Below, in pieces: positions 40,963-50,603 of a DNA stretch of 64,000 nt (position 1 is the first letter of the stretch; the number at the start of each line of letters is the position of its first letter). The DNA lies in NCBI RefSeq assembly GCF_002282855.1, contig NZ_NRIR01000006.1, forward strand, positions 248,001 through 312,000. Direction: 5' to 3'. The notes under the pieces are model-generated. The model had not been told where the DNA came from and ran no database searches. It worked only from the letters and a program-made list of their open reading frames with translations. The DNA comes from Paraferrimonas sedimenticola (GTDB lineage Bacteria; Pseudomonadota; Gammaproteobacteria; Enterobacterales; Shewanellaceae). The position numbers were made by a program, and so were the translations under genes.

Positions 40963-41724
40963 ATGGACTCTGAATTTCAATCCGCCTACTCATTTGAGCC
41001 TCAATGCCTTACTGGTAAGACCATATTGATAACCGGCGCTGGCGACGGTATCGGTCGACAAGCCGCCAAAAGTTTCGCCGAGCATGGGGCAACTGTGATC
41101 CTGTTGGGCAAGACCACAGCCAAGCTAGAAGCCGTTTACGACGAAATCGTCGAAGCCGGATATCCTCAACCTGCAATCGTGCCTATGGACCTTAAAGGCG
41201 CCGAAGAAAGCCACTATCAAGGCTTAGCAGAAACCATAGAATCTCAGTTCAAAGGGTTAGACGGTCTGCTGCACAATGCCAGCTTGCTTGGCACTCTGGG
41301 CCCATTCGAGCACATCAGCCTAGAACAATTTGACGAAGTGATGCAGGTGAACCTCCGCTCGCAGTTCATGCTGACCAAAGCACTACTGCCTGTACTCAAG
41401 CAAGCCGACAAAGCCTCGATTGTGTTCACCTCAAGTGGCGTGGGTAAAAAAGGCCGTGCATACTGGGGCAGCTACGCCATCTCTAAATTTGCTACCGAAG
41501 GCATGATGCAAACTCTGGCGGACGAGCTAGACGGCTCGAACCTACGCGCTAATAGCATCAACCCAGGCGCGACTCGCACTAGCATGCGCGCCAGCGCCTT
41601 CCCGGCAGAAGATCCAATGACTTTGCCAACCGCCGCCGACCTGATGCCAGCCTACTTGTATCTGATGAGTGATGCCTCAGCGGACAACAACGGCCAAGCG
41701 TACGATGCGCAAGCCAAAGCTTAA
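40963..41724 (+). CDS. yciK: YciK, short-chain dehydrogenase
   Basis: A 253-aa SDR-family oxidoreductase (E. coli YciK 252 aa). The cofactor-binding motif is TGAGDGIGRQAA, the NAS motif reads LLHNASLLG, and the active-site Tyr and Lys are in YWGSYAISKFA. The ATG at 40963 gives the family length and has a GGGAG site ten bases upstream; an ATG 18 bp earlier is possible but poorly placed. Physiological substrate unknown. Convergent with rluB over a shared terminator. Confidence 0.92.
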   Translation: MDSEFQSAYSFEPQCLTGKTILITGAGDGIGRQAAKSFAEHGATVILLGKTTAKLEAVYDEIVEAGYPQPAIVPMDLKGAEESHYQGLAETIESQFKGLDGLLHNASLLGTLGPFEHISLEQFDEVMQVNLRSQFMLTKALLPVLKQADKASIVFTSSGVGKKGRAYWGSYAISKFATEGMMQTLADELDGSNLRANSINPGATRTSMRASAFPAEDPMTLPTAADLMPAYLYLMSDASADNNGQAYDAQAKA

Positions 41725-41740
41725 TTTCGGCTTACGCCAT

Positions 41741-41774
41741 AAAAAAACGCCGCATTGTGAAATGCGGCGTTTTT
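41741..41774. terminator. Bidirectional terminator between yciK and rluB
   Basis: Stem ACGCCGCATT (41747-41756) with AATGCGGCGT (41761-41770), GTGA loop, A-run left and T-run right. It serves both converging genes. Confidence 0.93.
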
Positions 41775-41796
41775 GTTTTCAGTAACAAGCTCAGCG

Positions 41797-42660
41797 CTAT
41801 TTTTTGACGCGACGAGTTTTGTTCTCGGTATGACGTCGTACCGCGCGGCGAATTTTGGCTTTTTTCACCTTGGCTCGAGCCGAGCTTAGCTTTTTCTCTG
41901 GGGTAATTAAGGTCTTTTGCTCACGAGGCAACTGCACCATTTCGCGCAGGTAATTCACACGAGTCAGGTTTAGCTCTTCCCAACCCCCCCGTGGCAAGCT
42001 CTTGGCCAGCTCAATATCACCGTAGCGAATACGCATCAAACGGCTGACCTGCAGCTCTTGCGATTCCCACAAACGGCGAACTTCGCGATTGCGACCTTCT
42101 TTTAGGGTGACGTGGTACCACTGGTTCAAGCCTTCACCGCCCATCGGCTTAATGGTGTCAAACGCCGCTTCACCGTCTTCAAGCATCACGCCGGTGCGAA
42201 GCGCTTGTAGCTGCTCTTCACTCACCTCACCAAATACGCGTACGGCGTATTCACGCTCTACTTCTTGTGCCGGGTGCATCAAGCGATTCGCCAATTCACC
42301 ATCGGAAGTGAACAGCAACAAACCTGAGGTGTTGATATCCAAACGACCGACAGCGACCCAGCGGGCGCCTTTGAGCTTAGGCAGGCGGTCGAATACGGTA
42401 GGACGACCTTGAGGATCTTTGCGCGAGCAAATCTCACCCTCGGGTTTGTGGTATGCCAGCACTCGGCAAACCATCTCATCTTGCGAGCGTACTTGAACTG
42501 CGTGACCGTCCAATCGGATCTTGGCGTCAGCTTCGACGCGATCTCCGAGTTGGGCGACTTTGCCGTCGACACTAACGCGACCGGCAGCAATCACTTGCTC
42601 AAGTTCGCGACGGGAACCGTGCCCCGCGCGGGCTAATACTTTCTGAAGTTTTTCACTCAT
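41797..42660 (-). CDS. rluB: RluB, 23S rRNA pseudouridine synthase
   Basis: A 287-aa enzyme that in E. coli makes pseudouridine 2605 of 23S rRNA. The N-terminal S4 RNA-binding domain starts [20 protein letters not shown]. The catalytic Asp108 is in [14 protein letters not shown]. The C-terminal tail (from about 255) is very Lys/Arg-rich, presumably RNA-binding. The start at 42660 matches the family and overlaps the scpB stop by 8 bp; an upstream in-frame extension of 10 codons was rejected. Last gene of the rnm-yciO-scpA-scpB-rluB block. Confidence 0.96.
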   Translation of the reverse strand: MSEKLQKVLARAGHGSRRELEQVIAAGRVSVDGKVAQLGDRVEADAKIRLDGHAVQVRSQDEMVCRVLAYHKPEGEICSRKDPQGRPTVFDRLPKLKGARWVAVGRLDINTSGLLLFTSDGELANRLMHPAQEVEREYAVRVFGEVSEEQLQALRTGVMLEDGEAAFDTIKPMGGEGLNQWYHVTLKEGRNREVRRLWESQELQVSRLMRIRYGDIELAKSLPRGGWEELNLTRVNYLREMVQLPREQKTLITPEKKLSSARAKVKKAKIRRAVRRHTENKTRRVKK

Positions 42661-43264
42661 TGACAGACTCTGGCTCGTTGTGACCCTCACGGGTAGACAA
42701 TAAAGCTTGAACCGCTGCTTGGTCGCTCAACTGAGGCAACTCCGACAAACTGTTCAAACCAAAATAATCCAAAAATGTTTTGGTGGTCGCCAGCAACGCC
42801 GGTCGACCTGGCACTTGTTTGTGCCCTACTACGCGAACCCAACCGCGTTCCATTAGGGTTTGTATGCTTTTGGAGCTAACTGACACTCCGCGCACCTTCT
42901 CGATTTCGCCTCGAGTAATGGGCTGCTGATAAGCAATCAGCACTAAGGTCTCGAGCAAAGCACGCGAGTATTTTGGCGCGTGATGCTGGCCCACTTTTTG
43001 CAAAGGCTCGGCCCACTCCAAGGCGGTCACGAAACGATAACCGCTGGCGCTAGACTGCAATTGCACACCGCGCTCAGCGTAATCGCTTTGCAAGGCGTCT
43101 AATAGCTCGCGTACCTTGGCGTTACTGAGCTGGTATTCAGCCAACACAGTCTCTTGTAACAGTGTAATGGATTGCGGCGCGCTTGCGCTAAAAATCGCCG
43201 CTTCCAGTAGACACTTCAACTGGTTATCCGAGTACTGTTTGTTCGATTGCTCAGCTTTGCTCAT
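42653..43264 (-). CDS. scpB: ScpB, condensin accessory protein
   Basis: A 203-aa winged-helix (kite) protein that dimerises and binds ScpA in the SMC-ScpAB complex for chromosome segregation. Recognisable blocks are [38 protein letters not shown] and [14 protein letters not shown]. It overlaps scpA by 4 bp and rluB by 8 bp. Presence of scpAB suggests an SMC-type condensin in addition to, or instead of, MukBEF. Confidence 0.95.
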   Translation of the reverse strand: MSKAEQSNKQYSDNQLKCLLEAAIFSASAPQSITLLQETVLAEYQLSNAKVRELLDALQSDYAERGVQLQSSASGYRFVTALEWAEPLQKVGQHHAPKYSRALLETLVLIAYQQPITRGEIEKVRGVSVSSKSIQTLMERGWVRVVGHKQVPGRPALLATTKTFLDYFGLNSLSELPQLSDQAAVQALLSTREGHNEPESVNE

Positions 43265-44052
43265 GACGCCAGCCTCACGTGAATTTGGGCAAAGGGTTTC
43301 GCTTGCATCAACTCAATCAAACCGCCTTTGAGCAGTTCGAGTAAGGCTAACAAGCTCACTAGCACACCAGCCTTGCCTTCGTTCAAACTAAAAAAGCGCT
43401 CAAATGCGACGAACTCGCCACACTCTAGCTGCGATAAAATTTGACTCATGCGCTCGCGTGTCGACAAACTCTCGCGCGATATCTTGTGATGCTCAAGTTG
43501 GCCAAGACGCTGGCACACTTGGGCAAATGCCGCCAATAACTCACCCAGCTCTACTTGCGGTGGCAGCACTTTAGGGCCTTGCTCGCCTTGGCGTTTCGCC
43601 GCAGCGGTCAAACGATCCCGCTCGAGTCTTGGTAAGTCGTCTAAATCGCTGGCGGCCTGCTTAACCACTTCGTAGGCTTGCAACTGAGCCACCAGCAAAG
43701 CGCGAGGATCTTGCTCTTCGTCATCCAACTCAGGCTTGGGCAACAACATGCGACTTTTGATTTCCGCCAAGGTCGCCGCCATCACTAGATAATCGGCCGC
43801 CAATTCCACTTTCATGCCCTGAAGCATGCCAATGTACTCTAGGTACTGAGTGGTAATGCGGTGAATTGGCAAGTCGACAATATCGAGCTTTTGCTTGCGA
43901 ATCAGATACAAAAGGAAATCCAGTGGCCCTTCAAAGGTTTCAAGAAAAACCTCCAGCGCCTCAGGCGGGATAAACAAGTCCGCCGGTAGCTCTCGTACCG
44001 GTTCGCCTTCCACTTTGGCCACAGGCGTGGCTATCAGTTCGACTTGTTGCAA
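43261..44052 (-). CDS. scpA: ScpA, condensin kleisin subunit
   Basis: A 263-aa kleisin bridging SMC heads. The diagnostic segment is LETFEGPLDFLLYLIRKQKLDIVDLPIHRIT (about 38-68), followed by AADYLVMAATLAEIKSRMLLP and a C-terminal winged helix (about 190-255). The start is TTG at 44052 with a GAGGGG ribosome-binding site five bases upstream; there is no earlier in-frame ATG near it. It overlaps scpB by 4 bp. Confidence 0.93.
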   Translation of the reverse strand: MQQVELIATPVAKVEGEPVRELPADLFIPPEALEVFLETFEGPLDFLLYLIRKQKLDIVDLPIHRITTQYLEYIGMLQGMKVELAADYLVMAATLAEIKSRMLLPKPELDDEEQDPRALLVAQLQAYEVVKQAASDLDDLPRLERDRLTAAAKRQGEQGPKVLPPQVELGELLAAFAQVCQRLGQLEHHKISRESLSTRERMSQILSQLECGEFVAFERFFSLNEGKAGVLVSLLALLELLKGGLIELMQAKPFAQIHVRLAS

Positions 44053-44149
44053 AAAGGCCCCTCGCCCGTAAATACCTCAGTGTTGAATCAGATTCGTACC
44101 GCAAAGCGCGCGATTATAGCGAAAATTCGCCGCGCTGCCAGTTAAAAAC

Positions 44150-44770
44150 TTACTGAAAAGGCTCAGGATCGCCTGCACCTTGGCGGATCACCTGGCTCTC
44201 GCCCTCTGACATGTCAATCACTGTGGTCGGGCTTTCCCCCAAATAACCGCCGTGAATGATGAGATCCACTTGATGCTCTAGCAAGTCGCGAATGGTTTCA
44301 GGGTCCGACTCCGCCAACTCATTGCCGGGCAAAATCAAACTGGTGGACATCAAGGGCTCACCCAGAGCCTCGAGCATCGCCAAGCAAATGGCATTGTCAG
44401 GGACGCGAATACCTATGGTTTTTCGCTTGGGATTTAGCAAGCGACGCGGCACCTCTTTGGTGCCCTTAAAAATAAAGGTGTAAGCCCCTGGGGTGTTGTT
44501 CTTCAGCAAACGAAATGCGGTGTTTTCTACTCGCGCGTACAAAGACAATTCTGACAAGTCGCGGCACATCAAAGTGAAGTTGTGGTCCTTGCTCAGCTGA
44601 CGAATGCGAATGATACGGTCCAAGGCTGACTTATCGCCTAAGTGGCACCCAAGTGCATAGCCAGAATCGGTGGGATAAACCACCACACCGCCGTTGCGGA
44701 TCAGCGCTGCCGCCTGATTCATCAAGCGCGTTTGTGGGGTTTCGGGATGGACGTAAAAAAACTGGCTCAT
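44150..44770 (-). CDS. yciO: YciO, Sua5/YciO/YrdC family protein
   Basis: A 206-aa protein, identical in length to E. coli YciO. It begins MSQFFYVHPETPQTRLMNQA and has VVYPTDSGYALGC, KNNTPGAYTFIFKGTKEVPRRL and IIHGGYLGESPTTVIDM. The family includes TsaC/Sua5 threonylcarbamoyl-AMP synthases, but YciO paralogues have a less certain role. The ATG at 44770 overlaps the rnm stop by 4 bp; an upstream extension was rejected because it would lie inside rnm. Confidence 0.95.
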   Translation of the reverse strand: MSQFFYVHPETPQTRLMNQAAALIRNGGVVVYPTDSGYALGCHLGDKSALDRIIRIRQLSKDHNFTLMCRDLSELSLYARVENTAFRLLKNNTPGAYTFIFKGTKEVPRRLLNPKRKTIGIRVPDNAICLAMLEALGEPLMSTSLILPGNELAESDPETIRDLLEHQVDLIIHGGYLGESPTTVIDMSEGESQVIRQGAGDPEPFQ

Positions 44771-45624
44771 AGTTCCTCCTGCCAGCGGGGCGATTGCCAG
44801 ATCCAGCGACAACCGTCTGGGCGATACAAGTTCTTGCCTAAATCAACCCACTGACTTTCATGATGAAAATCACTACCTAGCGAGCAGTATAACTGGTATT
44901 GGGAAGCCAATGATAGTAACAAATCCCGCTCTGTGCTGCCTTGCTGAGACAACACCACTTCCATGCCATCGCCTCCGGCTTCACTAAATTCCACCAGAAG
45001 TTTTCGAAGCCATTTGGTAGACATGGAGTAGCGACTCGGATGAGCCAATACCGCCACGCCACCGGCGGCGTGGATAATGGCCACGGCTTCGGCAATACTG
45101 TGCCATTGGTTGGCGACATAAGCCTTGCCGCCTTTGGCAAGATAGCGTTTAAAAGCGGCATCCATACTGGCCACATGCCCTTTGGATACCAGCCAGCGCG
45201 CCATGTGACTGCGGCTGAAGCTGCCCTTGGCCAACGCCTTGGAACCCTCGTAAGCGCCTTCTAAGCCATTTTTTTCGAGCTTTTTGCAAATGGCTTCCGC
45301 GCGGGCATCGCGACGACGCTGCTGCTCAGATAAAAAGTCTTGCAGCCCCTGATGGGATTGGTCAAAAGCCAGACCCACCACATGAATGTCAAAACTATGC
45401 CACTTACAGGAAATTTCCACACCAGTGATTAAACGGGTGCGGCTGTTTTGCTCAACAATGGCTTGCTCTGCTGCCGCCAGCCCTGCGGTGGTGTCGTGAT
45501 CGGTGATCGCCAACACGTCTATCTGACGGTTGCTGGCGCGCATTACCAATTCTTGGGGGGTTAGTTTGCCGTCCGAAGCTCGTGTGTGGCTATGGAGGTC
45601 AATTCGTAGGTTTTCCGAGGTCAT
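44767..45624 (-). CDS. rnm: RNase AM (YciV), PHP-domain phosphoesterase
   Basis: A 285-aa PHP-domain enzyme (E. coli 293 aa). In E. coli, RNase AM is a 5'-3' exonuclease that trims the 5' ends of rRNAs and degrades short RNAs. Metal-ligand motifs are visible: DLHSHTRASDGKLTP, TDHDTTAG, AHPSRY and LGSDFHHESQW. The ATG at 45624 matches the family start; the 43-codon upstream extension would reach into the trp promoter. It is divergent from the trp operon, as in E. coli. Confidence 0.94.
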   Translation of the reverse strand: MTSENLRIDLHSHTRASDGKLTPQELVMRASNRQIDVLAITDHDTTAGLAAAEQAIVEQNSRTRLITGVEISCKWHSFDIHVVGLAFDQSHQGLQDFLSEQQRRRDARAEAICKKLEKNGLEGAYEGSKALAKGSFSRSHMARWLVSKGHVASMDAAFKRYLAKGGKAYVANQWHSIAEAVAIIHAAGGVAVLAHPSRYSMSTKWLRKLLVEFSEAGGDGMEVVLSQQGSTERDLLLSLASQYQLYCSLGSDFHHESQWVDLGKNLYRPDGCRWIWQSPRWQEEL

Positions 45625-45693
45625 TGTTGGGATTTTACCTGAGCCAATAAAAATAGCGAACTGAGGTTTGGCTCTTACTTGCAAGATTGTCAA

Positions 45694-45731
45694 TTGACAG
45701 GCGCTAGGCAAAAATGCTCTAGTTACATCAT
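45694..45731 (+). promoter_or_regulatory. trp promoter with possible TrpR operator half-site
   Basis: A perfect -35 TTGACA (45694-45699) with an 18-bp spacer to TCTAGT (45718-45723). The -10 overlaps CTAGTTA (45719 onward), which matches one half of the E. coli trp operator (about 9 of 14 positions over the core). This arrangement would let TrpR block RNA polymerase; the second half-site is poor. The leader ORF starts about 68 bp downstream. Confidence 0.55.
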
Positions 45732-45790
45732 CAACAGCTAAACGCACGATCAATAAACACGATCAAACAAAGAGAAATCGAGTAAATTAC

Positions 45791-45859
45791 ATGCAGTCAG
45801 TCACTTATATCGCCAACGGTAACTGGTGGTGGCACTTCCCAAACTCGCGGGTGGTGTGA
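45791..45859 (+). CDS. trpL: trp leader peptide
   Basis: A 22-codon ORF beginning MQSVTYIANG and ending in TGA at 45857. Codons 12-14 are three consecutive TGG (Trp) codons (45824-45832). It has no protein function: translation speed through the Trp codons reports charged tRNA-Trp levels to the attenuator immediately downstream. It is located between the trp promoter and trpE, exactly where expected. Confidence 0.95.
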   Translation: MQSVTYIANGNWWWHFPNSRVV

Positions 45860-45922
45860 TTAAGGCTGCAACAAAATAGCTGCAAATCGTTTCAAAAAAC
45901 CCGCTTCTCAGCGGGTTTTTTT
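45833..45922 (+). promoter_or_regulatory. trp attenuator (alternative RNA hairpins)
   Basis: Four segments can be read. Segment 1 (CACTTCCC, 45833-45840) follows the Trp codons and pairs with segment 2 (GGGTGGTG, 45849-45856). Segment 2 also contains GCGGGT (45847-45852), which pairs with segment 3 (ACCCGC, 45899-45904). Segment 3 alternatively pairs with segment 4 (GCGGG, 45911-45915), followed by seven T (45916-45922), making the terminator. A ribosome stalled on the Trp codons covers segment 1 and favours 2:3, allowing read-through into trpE. Confidence 0.93.
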
Positions 45923-46044
45923 AGTTTTTGCTTGAGCAAACCAAAATCAACACATAAGGTTCCATCAGTGAAACATGCAACAACTAATATTAAGAGTTAT
46001 CAGCACTCTACACATTCATATTCTGAGCGCAGAGGAATAGCCGC

Positions 46045-47607
46045 ATGAATGCTCCTGTTTCGGTCCCTGTCGAACGCCTGAGTCAGTCAGCTCCTTATGT
46101 GGACGATCCACTAAGCCAGTATCGCACCCTATGTCCCTCTCCTAGCCACACCATGCTGCTAGAGTCGGCAGAAATCGACAGCAAAGACCACCTCAAAAGT
46201 CTGATCATGGTCAAAGCCGCGCTGCAAATTCGCTGCGATGAAAATGGCATTCACTACCGCGCGCTTAGTGCCAATGGCGAGGCTTTGCTGCCCGCTATCG
46301 CCAAGCAATTTGCTCAGTTTGAGCCAACGCTGGATGCCGACGGCCTTACTCTGAATTTTCCAAAGGCCGATACCAGCCTTGACGAGGACGCGCGCCTTAA
46401 GGCCACCTCACCGCTGGACGGCTTACGCCAATTACTGGATTTACTGGTGCTTGATGAAGCCCATCGCGACTCATTGTTTTTAGGCGGCGCGTTGGGTTAC
46501 GACTTAATTGAGCACGTAGAGCCGCTGCCAACTGTGCCCAATGGCGATAATCCTTGTCCGGATTACCTGTTTTACCTGGCCGAAGTATTACTCACCGTGG
46601 ACCACCAAAGCGGTGTCAGCGAGCTTATTGGCTTGGTGATGGACGGTAACGACCAAGCTCGTGAGCAAGTAGCAGCCGAGATGTCTCAGGCTCACAAACG
46701 CTTGCGCGAATTACAGCAATCGTCAGTGGTGCCCGCGTCATTAGTGACCATTGAGCAACAAGCCCAAGAAAATATCAGCGATGCTGATTTTCGCGACTGT
46801 GTTAACGGCCTTAAAGAGCACATTGTCGCTGGCGATATTTTCCAGGTGGTGCCTTCTCGCAGCTTCTCACTGCCATGTCCAAACCCATTAGGGGCGTATC
46901 AAGCGTTGCGAGTATCGAACCCAAGCCCTTACATGTTCTACCTGCAAAGCGATGACTTTAGCTTGTTTGGGGCATCGCCCGAGAGTGCGCTTAAGTACGA
47001 CAAAGCCAGCAATCAAGTCGAGGTTTACCCGATTGCCGGTACGCGAATTCGCGGCAAAGACGCGCAAGGTAATATTGACGCCGACTTGGACTCGCGTATT
47101 GAGCTTGAACTTCGTCTCGACCAAAAAGAACTGGCCGAGCACTTAATGCTAGTGGACTTGGCACGCAACGACGTGGCTCGAATCTCCCAAGCGGGTACTC
47201 GCAAAGTCGCCGAGCTTCTGAAGGTCGACCGCTATTCTCACGTGATGCACCTAGTTAGCCGAGTCACCGGACAGCTAAGAGACGATTTAGACGCGCTGCA
47301 CGCCTACCAAGCCTGTATGAACATGGGCACCTTGGTCGGTGCTCCAAAAATTCGCGCCGCCCAGCTGGTGCGCGAGGTGGAAGGTGCGCGGCGAGGCAGT
47401 TATGGCGGCGCGGTCGGTTACGTTAACGGTCGAGGCGATATGGACACTTGTATTGTCATTCGCTCTGCCATGGTTCACCAAGGGCAAGCCCACGTACAAG
47501 CTGGGGCTGGGGTGGTTTACGACTCAGATCCTCAAAGCGAAGCGGATGAAACCCGCAACAAGGCCCAAGCGGTGATCAATGCCATTCGCGCAGGAGGCGG
47601 CCAATGA
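46045..47607 (+). CDS. trpE: Anthranilate synthase component I
   Basis: A 520-aa enzyme, the same length as E. coli TrpE, converting chorismate to anthranilate with ammonia from TrpG. The feedback-binding LLES motif is at residues 38-41. Catalytic-domain blocks include GDIFQVVPSRSFSLP, YPIAGTRIRG, HLMLVDLARND and GAPKIRA. The strong match suggests normal tryptophan feedback inhibition. Its stop overlaps the trpG start by 4 bp. Confidence 0.97.
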   Translation: MNAPVSVPVERLSQSAPYVDDPLSQYRTLCPSPSHTMLLESAEIDSKDHLKSLIMVKAALQIRCDENGIHYRALSANGEALLPAIAKQFAQFEPTLDADGLTLNFPKADTSLDEDARLKATSPLDGLRQLLDLLVLDEAHRDSLFLGGALGYDLIEHVEPLPTVPNGDNPCPDYLFYLAEVLLTVDHQSGVSELIGLVMDGNDQAREQVAAEMSQAHKRLRELQQSSVVPASLVTIEQQAQENISDADFRDCVNGLKEHIVAGDIFQVVPSRSFSLPCPNPLGAYQALRVSNPSPYMFYLQSDDFSLFGASPESALKYDKASNQVEVYPIAGTRIRGKDAQGNIDADLDSRIELELRLDQKELAEHLMLVDLARNDVARISQAGTRKVAELLKVDRYSHVMHLVSRVTGQLRDDLDALHAYQACMNMGTLVGAPKIRAAQLVREVEGARRGSYGGAVGYVNGRGDMDTCIVIRSAMVHQGQAHVQAGAGVVYDSDPQSEADETRNKAQAVINAIRAGGGQ

Positions 47608-48191
47608 AACTCTACCTACTCGACAACTTCGACTCCTTTACCTACAACCTAGTCGACCAGTTCAGAAGCCTAGGCTTTGAAGTGCTGATTTTTCGAAACT
47701 CGGTGGATGCCAAGGCATTAGCCGAGCGCATTCTGGCGGAACCGCAGGCAGTACCTTTGGTGTTGTCCCCTGGCCCTGGCGCGCCACACGAAGCGGGCTG
47801 CATGATGGAGTTAATCGCACTTTTGGAAAACAAAGTGCCTATGCTGGGCATCTGCTTAGGCCATCAAGCCTTAGTGGAGCACTACGGCGGTAAAGTGGAG
47901 CGCGCCAAACAACTGATGCACGGCAAATCTAGCCCGACTCGCCATTCGGGTGAAGGTATTTTTGCCGACTTGGCTAATCCGCTGCCCGTCGCCCGTTACC
48001 ACAGCCTCGTCGCGACTATCGTGCCCGACTGCTTAACGGTCACCGCAGAAACCGATGGCATGCCAATGGCGATTGAGCACAAGACACATCCAGCGGTGGG
48101 CTTTCAGTTTCACCCAGAATCCATTATGACCACCAAGGGCAGTCAGCTGTTGGTGCAAACCATACAACAACTCACAGGAGTTCGCGATTAA
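47604..48191 (+). CDS. trpG: Anthranilate synthase component II (glutamine amidotransferase)
   Basis: A 195-aa class I glutamine amidotransferase supplying ammonia to TrpE. The catalytic triad is visible: Cys84 in GICLGHQ, and His170 and Glu172 in FQFHPES. It is a stand-alone protein, unlike the fused TrpGD of E. coli, as in Vibrio and Shewanella. It overlaps trpE by 4 bp and shares one base with trpD. Confidence 0.97.
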   Translation: MKLYLLDNFDSFTYNLVDQFRSLGFEVLIFRNSVDAKALAERILAEPQAVPLVLSPGPGAPHEAGCMMELIALLENKVPMLGICLGHQALVEHYGGKVERAKQLMHGKSSPTRHSGEGIFADLANPLPVARYHSLVATIVPDCLTVTAETDGMPMAIEHKTHPAVGFQFHPESIMTTKGSQLLVQTIQQLTGVRD

Positions 48192-49231
48192 TGCAAGCCT
48201 TGATAGACACCCTAATGCAAGGACAGGCGCTGACTCGAGCGCAAACAGCGCAGCTTTTTAGCGCTGTGGTGAAAGGCGAAGTTGAGCCAGTAGTGCTTAG
48301 CGCAGTATTAGTCGCCATGAAGCTACGCGGCGAGACCATCGACGAAATTGCCGGTGCTGCCGATGCGCTGCGCGCCGAGGCCAAGCCATTTCCCAAATGT
48401 GACTACCCGGTGGTAGATATTGTGGGTACCGGAGGCGATGGTCATCACACCATCAATGTCTCTACCACCTCCTCTATCGTGGCCGCTGCAGCAGGAGCGA
48501 AAGTCACCAAACATGGTAATCGCTCGGTATCGTCAAAATCTGGCTCTTCGGATTTGCTGACTCAGTTGGGCATCAACCTGACCATGTCACCAGAGACTGC
48601 CAAGCACTGCTTGGACGAGCACAACTTGACTTTCTTGTTTGCACCGCATTATCACGCCGGGGTTCGCCATGCGATGCCGGTGCGCCAAGCACTCAAGACC
48701 CGTACTTTGTTTAACATTCTTGGACCGCTGATTAACCCTGCTCATCCTCAAGTCATGTTGCTTGGGGTTTACCTGCCAGAATTAGTCGAGCCCATTGCCC
48801 AAGCCTTGGTGGCCTTAGGCGTCGAGAACGCGCTAGTGGTGCACGGTGAGGGGCTGGACGAATTGGCATTACACGGCACATCTAAGGCCCAAGAGATCCG
48901 TCAAGGCGCGCTGCAACCTGTGAGCGAGTTATCTCCGGCGGACTTTGGCTTAAGCGAAGCACCGCTGTCGGCCATTAAAGGCGGCACACCTGAAGAGAAC
49001 CAAGCGATTACTCTTGCGATCCTGGAAGGCAAAGCGACTCAAGCCCAGACGGAAGCTGTGCTGATGAACGCCGGTGCGGCGCTAAAACTGGCAGGTTTAG
49101 CGGACAGCTACCAAGCCGGCGCCGAGTTAGCTCGCGAAGCCATTACATCAGGCGCTGCTATGCGCACCTTGCAGGGCTTTGCCCAAGCCAGCCAGCAGGA
49201 AGCTAATGCTAAGGAGGGCGCTAATGATTAA
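48191..49231 (+). CDS. trpD: Anthranilate phosphoribosyltransferase
   Basis: A 346-aa enzyme transferring phosphoribose from PRPP to anthranilate. The PRPP-binding motif is DIVGTGGDGHHTINVST, and KHGNRSVSSKSGSSD is the second conserved block. Length is typical for unfused TrpD. It overlaps the trpCF start by 8 bp. Confidence 0.97.
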   Translation: MQALIDTLMQGQALTRAQTAQLFSAVVKGEVEPVVLSAVLVAMKLRGETIDEIAGAADALRAEAKPFPKCDYPVVDIVGTGGDGHHTINVSTTSSIVAAAAGAKVTKHGNRSVSSKSGSSDLLTQLGINLTMSPETAKHCLDEHNLTFLFAPHYHAGVRHAMPVRQALKTRTLFNILGPLINPAHPQVMLLGVYLPELVEPIAQALVALGVENALVVHGEGLDELALHGTSKAQEIRQGALQPVSELSPADFGLSEAPLSAIKGGTPEENQAITLAILEGKATQAQTEAVLMNAGAALKLAGLADSYQAGAELAREAITSGAAMRTLQGFAQASQQEANAKEGAND

Positions 49232-50594
49232 GGTGAGTGCTGAGATCCCAAGCGTACTGGCCAAAATTGTCGAAGACAAAGCCGAGCAACTAGACCGCCT
49301 GAAGCAAGAGTATCCGCGCGAATCGCTTAAGCCGCAAGTGTCTGAGCGCAGCTTGTACGACTCGCTTAAAGCCGACCCTGCCGGTTTTATTTTGGAATGT
49401 AAAAAAGCCAGCCCATCTAAAGGGCTGATTCGAGATGACTTTGACCCGCAGGCGATCGCCAAGATTTACGGCAAATATGCCGCCGGTATTTCGGTACTGA
49501 CCGACGAGAAATACTTCCAAGGCCGCTTCGAGTTCTTGCCCATTGTTCGCGCCGAAGTGAACCAGCCGGTGCTTTGCAAAGATTTCTTTATCGACGAGTT
49601 TCAAATTGACTTAGCCGCCCACTTTGGCGCCGATGCGATTCTGCTGATGCTGTCGGTTCTTGATGATGAGCGCTACCAAGCCTTGGCCGAGCACGCCGCC
49701 CGTTATCAGCTGGATATTCTGACCGAGGTCAGTAACCCAGAAGAGCTCACGCGAGCCATTAACCTCAACGCCAAAATCGTTGGGATTAACAACCGCAACC
49801 TGCGCGACTTGTCGACGGACCTACAACGCACGGTTGAGCTGGTACCAAGCATTCCAAAAGATCGAGTGATCATCAGCGAGTCAGGCATATACACCAACGA
49901 CCAAGTGCGCGAGCTAGCGCCACTGGTCAATGGTTTCTTGGTAGGTAGCTCGATAATGGCTCAAGACGACTTGGATCAAGCCTGCCGCCAGCTAATCTTC
50001 GGTGAAGTAAAAATCTGTGGCCTAGACCGCCCTGAGTCGGCGATTGCCGCTGAGACCGCTGGTGCCTTATACGGTGGAATGATTTTCTATCCCAAATCGC
50101 CGCGCCATTTAAGCCTTGAAGCTGCAAAGGCGATTCGCGGATCGGCCAACTTGCGCTTTGTGGGTGTGTTCGTTAACGCCGAGGTTGAGCAAATGGTGGA
50201 GTACGCTAATGAGCTTGGGCTGTTTGCGATTCAGTTGCACGGTCAAGAAGACGAGCAAACCATTATTAAGCTTAAAGAAGCCTTGCCGCAGTGCCAGATT
50301 TGGCAAGCTATCGCCCCGCAGGAACAAGCTTCAGAGCATGCCGACCGCCGCCTGTTGGATGTCAAAACTCAGACTCAGCCCGGTGGCAGTGGTCAAACGC
50401 TAGACTGGCAATCAGAGCAAGTTCAAGGCCAACGCCCAGCAATGCTAGCTGGCGGCTTAACCCCAGAGAACGTCAATCAAGCGATTGCCGCTGGCTTTAA
50501 TCAGCTGGACATCAACTCTGGAGTGGAAAGCGCCAAAGCTCAAAAATGCTCGACTAAAATTCAAACGGTAATGCGCCAAATTCGACAGTATTAA
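49224..50594 (+). CDS. trpCF: Bifunctional TrpC-TrpF
   Basis: A 456-aa fusion (E. coli 453 aa) of indole-3-glycerol phosphate synthase (about residues 1-255; FILECKKASPSKGLIR, VLTDEKYF) and phosphoribosylanthranilate isomerase (about 256-456; VKICGLDRPESA with the catalytic Cys, and LDINSGVE near the end). The ATG at 49224 has AAGGAGGG five bases upstream and matches the family start; the longer frame upstream lies within trpD. Confidence 0.96.
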   Translation: MIKVSAEIPSVLAKIVEDKAEQLDRLKQEYPRESLKPQVSERSLYDSLKADPAGFILECKKASPSKGLIRDDFDPQAIAKIYGKYAAGISVLTDEKYFQGRFEFLPIVRAEVNQPVLCKDFFIDEFQIDLAAHFGADAILLMLSVLDDERYQALAEHAARYQLDILTEVSNPEELTRAINLNAKIVGINNRNLRDLSTDLQRTVELVPSIPKDRVIISESGIYTNDQVRELAPLVNGFLVGSSIMAQDDLDQACRQLIFGEVKICGLDRPESAIAAETAGALYGGMIFYPKSPRHLSLEAAKAIRGSANLRFVGVFVNAEVEQMVEYANELGLFAIQLHGQEDEQTIIKLKEALPQCQIWQAIAPQEQASEHADRRLLDVKTQTQPGGSGQTLDWQSEQVQGQRPAMLAGGLTPENVNQAIAAGFNQLDINSGVESAKAQKCSTKIQTVMRQIRQY

Positions 50595-50603
50595 AGGTTA
50601 ACT

